Source of the DNA: Gammaproteobacteria bacterium
Lineage (GTDB): Bacteria; Pseudomonadota; Gammaproteobacteria; S012-40
Length of the DNA stretch: 6,811 bases
Reading direction: 5' to 3'
NCBI GenBank assembly: GCA_029864945.1
Contig: JAOTSL010000178.1
Coordinates: 1-6,811 of the forward strand
This document shows, piece by piece, positions 5,681-6,811 of this stretch. Every line of letters begins with the position of its first letter. The stretch's first letter is position 1. The translations under genes were made by a program, and so were the position numbers. The notes below the pieces were generated by a model. That model saw only the letters and a list, made by a program, of their open reading frames with translations. It ran no database searches and was not told the DNA's origin.

Positions 5681-6430
5681 CTAATCACCAAACGCATAGC
5701 TAAAACTTGGCTTTATATTGTCCGACGATACCAGATAGGCATCAAGAATAACTCTGTTACCTACAATTTTTTGTTTCAAAGCATTTGCTTTGCTTAGTGT
5801 TACAGCCTCTCCAAGTAACACAGGATAATACCCATTTTGAGTTTTAGCCCCCACATACGCACGATACGTTGCGTCTTTGTCGTTTACATTTTTTGAATGC
5901 TTTTTAGCACTCTCTCGGTCTTTAAAAGAACCCGCGACGACATAGTACGACTTAATTTCTTTGTCGTAGCCAAAAAACATTTTTACGCCACTAACACTTG
6001 TATCCCACCAACTCATTGTAGAACGAGTCATTGGATCTACTATTTTTAAGCTATAGTTATTTTTGTCCATTTCAACTGCATGTGCAGATGAAATAATACT
6101 AAAACTTGCCATCGAAGTGGGTTCATTTGATTTAATTCCCCCGGACCATGTAGTAACCATGGCTGGAGCTGCGATAGCAATGGCTAGCAGTTTGACACGG
6201 CTCGACTCCTCCGAAACCCACGCTAAAACAGCCCCTAGGAATATGAGAATAGGTGTCAAAATTATATAACCGACTTTGAAAGCAAACCATTGATCCGCGC
6301 TCAGGTTAACCCCTTGCTCAATTAACATGGTGTAATCCTGACCAAGAAATTTAACACACACCGCAGACAAACCGCCAAGTGCGCCGATAGTAACTTTCTC
6401 CCCTGTGGAAAGCTTAGCTAATCGTGCCAT
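5681..6430 (-). CDS. Inner-membrane protein with SPOR-like C-terminal domain
   Basis: This is a 249-residue protein of unknown role. A basic N-terminus is followed by hydrophobic stretches at about 13-29 (weak, contains K27), 48-72 and 79-96. If all three cross the membrane, the charges place the N-terminus inside and the long C-terminal part in the periplasm. Residues 160-224 resemble a SPOR domain: SYYVVAGSFKDRESAKKHSKNV in its typical opening, then YYPVLLGEAVTLSKANALKQKI in its second half. SPOR domains bind septal peptidoglycan stripped of stem peptides. An SSAHA-VE stretch at 114-120 looks like a signal-peptidase I site, but it is about 20 residues beyond the last hydrophobic segment. 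The start is well supported by AGAGGAG (6437-6443), six bases before the ATG. The gene is convergent with the flagellin and appears to be monocistronic here. Function in cell-wall binding is inferred from the SPOR-like region only. Confidence 0.85.
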   Translation of the reverse strand: MARLAKLSTGEKVTIGALGGLSAVCVKFLGQDYTMLIEQGVNLSADQWFAFKVGYIILTPILIFLGAVLAWVSEESSRVKLLAIAIAAPAMVTTWSGGIKSNEPTSMASFSIISSAHAVEMDKNNYSLKIVDPMTRSTMSWWDTSVSGVKMFFGYDKEIKSYYVVAGSFKDRESAKKHSKNVNDKDATYRAYVGAKTQNGYYPVLLGEAVTLSKANALKQKIVGNRVILDAYLVSSDNIKPSFSYAFGD

Positions 6431-6482
6431 TTTATTCTCCTCTTCATAACATCCCTATTTTATACACTACTAAAAACCTTAA

Positions 6483-6518
6483 CTATTTGGCCCGCACTAA
6501 CATGTATTTTAAATCCAT
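6483..6518 (-). CDS. Possible 11-residue leader peptide
   Basis: An ORF of 11 codons plus TAG encodes MDLKYMLVRAK. It is preceded by AAAGGAGG (6528-6535 on the - strand), the strongest Shine-Dalgarno match in the window, with 9 bases between it and the ATG. A second ATG three bases after the Shine-Dalgarno is followed at once by TAA. The ORF ends 52 bases before the start of the SPOR-like membrane protein gene, in the stretch expected to be its leader RNA. Short translated ORFs in such places often regulate the downstream gene, but I see no attenuator-type terminator between the two. The peptide itself matches nothing I know. Translation is inferred from the ribosome-binding site alone. Confidence 0.35.
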   Translation of the reverse strand: MDLKYMLVRAK

Positions 6519-6527
6519 TTACATAGA

Positions 6528-6542
6528 CCTCCTTTAAAGAGG
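6528..6542. repeat. Near-palindrome covering the leader-ORF ribosome-binding site
   Basis: The + strand reads CCTC-C-TTTAAA-GAGG, a palindrome broken by one extra C. In - strand RNA, CCUC at 6539-6542 could pair with GAGG at 6528-6531 and hide the AAAGGAGG ribosome-binding site. As DNA it could be an operator. With only four GC-containing pairs the RNA stem is weak. Confidence 0.35.
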
Positions 6543-6549
6543 CAAGATC

Positions 6550-6577
6550 ATATTATGACTATCTCAACTGAGCACAA
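6550..6577 (-). promoter_or_regulatory. Candidate sigma-70 promoter of the SPOR-like gene
   Basis: On the - strand, TTGTGC (6572-6577) and TAATAT (6550-6555) are 16 bases apart, with four of six matches to each consensus hexamer. The start of transcription would fall near 6543, so the RNA would begin just before the hairpin and leader ORF and run about 113 bases to the membrane protein ATG. The -10 lies within a palindrome, TCATA-T-TATGA (6548-6558). This is a plausible but unproven promoter. Confidence 0.35.
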
Positions 6578-6811
6578 TAATTTATTTACAAATCGATTCC
6601 ATTTCTAGTATGAATTTTAAATGCTTAAAACACTTACTTAATAGTGGCAATGCGATTAATAAGAGATAGTTTTCAGTGAATGTTTAATACATGTGAGGAC
6701 CAACGTCATATAATCCCATAACAAATTCACAAACACCAGTAGAAGTAAATTGTCATAGAAACAATGAAGACACATTAGTAGTTGTCACTGATGAACTCGA
6801 TCTGGTTATTT

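Larger units (their letters stand above)
6431..6811. other. Upstream region of the SPOR-like gene and right edge
   Basis: This 381-base AT-rich stretch has no gene of normal size. The part from 6431 to 6577 probably is the leader and promoter of the - strand membrane protein gene. From 6578 to the right edge I see no supported feature. A TATAAT at 6709-6714 on the + strand has no good -35 partner. An ATG at 6791 is open to the edge for seven codons without a ribosome-binding site. Confidence 0.6.

Noticed and set aside
6656..6775. A 39-codon - strand ORF with a hydrophobic stretch (starts MCLHCFYDN)
   Set aside because: It has no ribosome-binding site before its ATG, an odd composition with three cysteines, and a length expected by chance in AT-rich sequence.
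6791..6811. ATG near the right edge, open for seven codons
   Set aside because: There is no ribosome-binding site before it and too little sequence remains to judge coding.

Overview
The window looks like chromosomal DNA from a moderately AT-rich proteobacterium, most likely a gammaproteobacterium. The order rhodanese - glutaredoxin 3 - SecB - GpsA matches the yibN-grxC-secB-gpsA cluster of enteric and related bacteria. A similar order occurs in betaproteobacteria, so the class is likely but not certain. I see no insertion sequence, CRISPR array, tRNA or rRNA.

Left part, 1-3748, + strand: six tightly packed genes that read as one transcription unit. They are a 5'-truncated rhodanese-like protein, glutaredoxin 3 (grxC), a zinc-ribbon thioredoxin 2 (trxC), the export chaperone SecB, the NAD(P)H-dependent glycerol-3-phosphate dehydrogenase GpsA, and a von Willebrand factor A (VWA) domain lipoprotein that I cannot assign to a named family. 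Gaps are 1, 5, 10, 4 and 27 bases. The first three genes handle thiol and sulfur chemistry, SecB keeps exported proteins unfolded, and GpsA feeds phospholipid synthesis. Two things depart from the familiar cluster: trxC sits between grxC and secB, and the VWA lipoprotein follows gpsA. A hairpin with a T-run just after the lipoprotein probably ends the unit.

Middle, 3749-5609: about 410 bases without a gene, then a 483-residue flagellin standing apart from any other flagellar gene in the window. It has well-conserved N- and C-terminal filament-core domains and a Ser/Thr/Ala-rich variable middle with two related flagellin_IN-like units. I could not find a convincing sigma-28 or sigma-54 promoter in front of it.

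Right part, 5610-6811: a hairpin separates the flagellin from a convergent - strand gene. That gene encodes a 249-residue inner-membrane protein with up to three N-terminal membrane segments and a SPOR-like periplasmic C-terminal domain. Upstream of it, also on the - strand, are a plausible promoter, a small hairpin covering a near-perfect Shine-Dalgarno sequence, and an 11-codon ORF that could be a leader peptide. The remainder to the right edge has no gene I can support.

Most of the window is ordinary housekeeping sequence. The parts most worth a second look are the possible leader-peptide region of the SPOR-like membrane protein, the VWA lipoprotein joined to the gpsA operon, and the orphan flagellin with its unusual upstream region.
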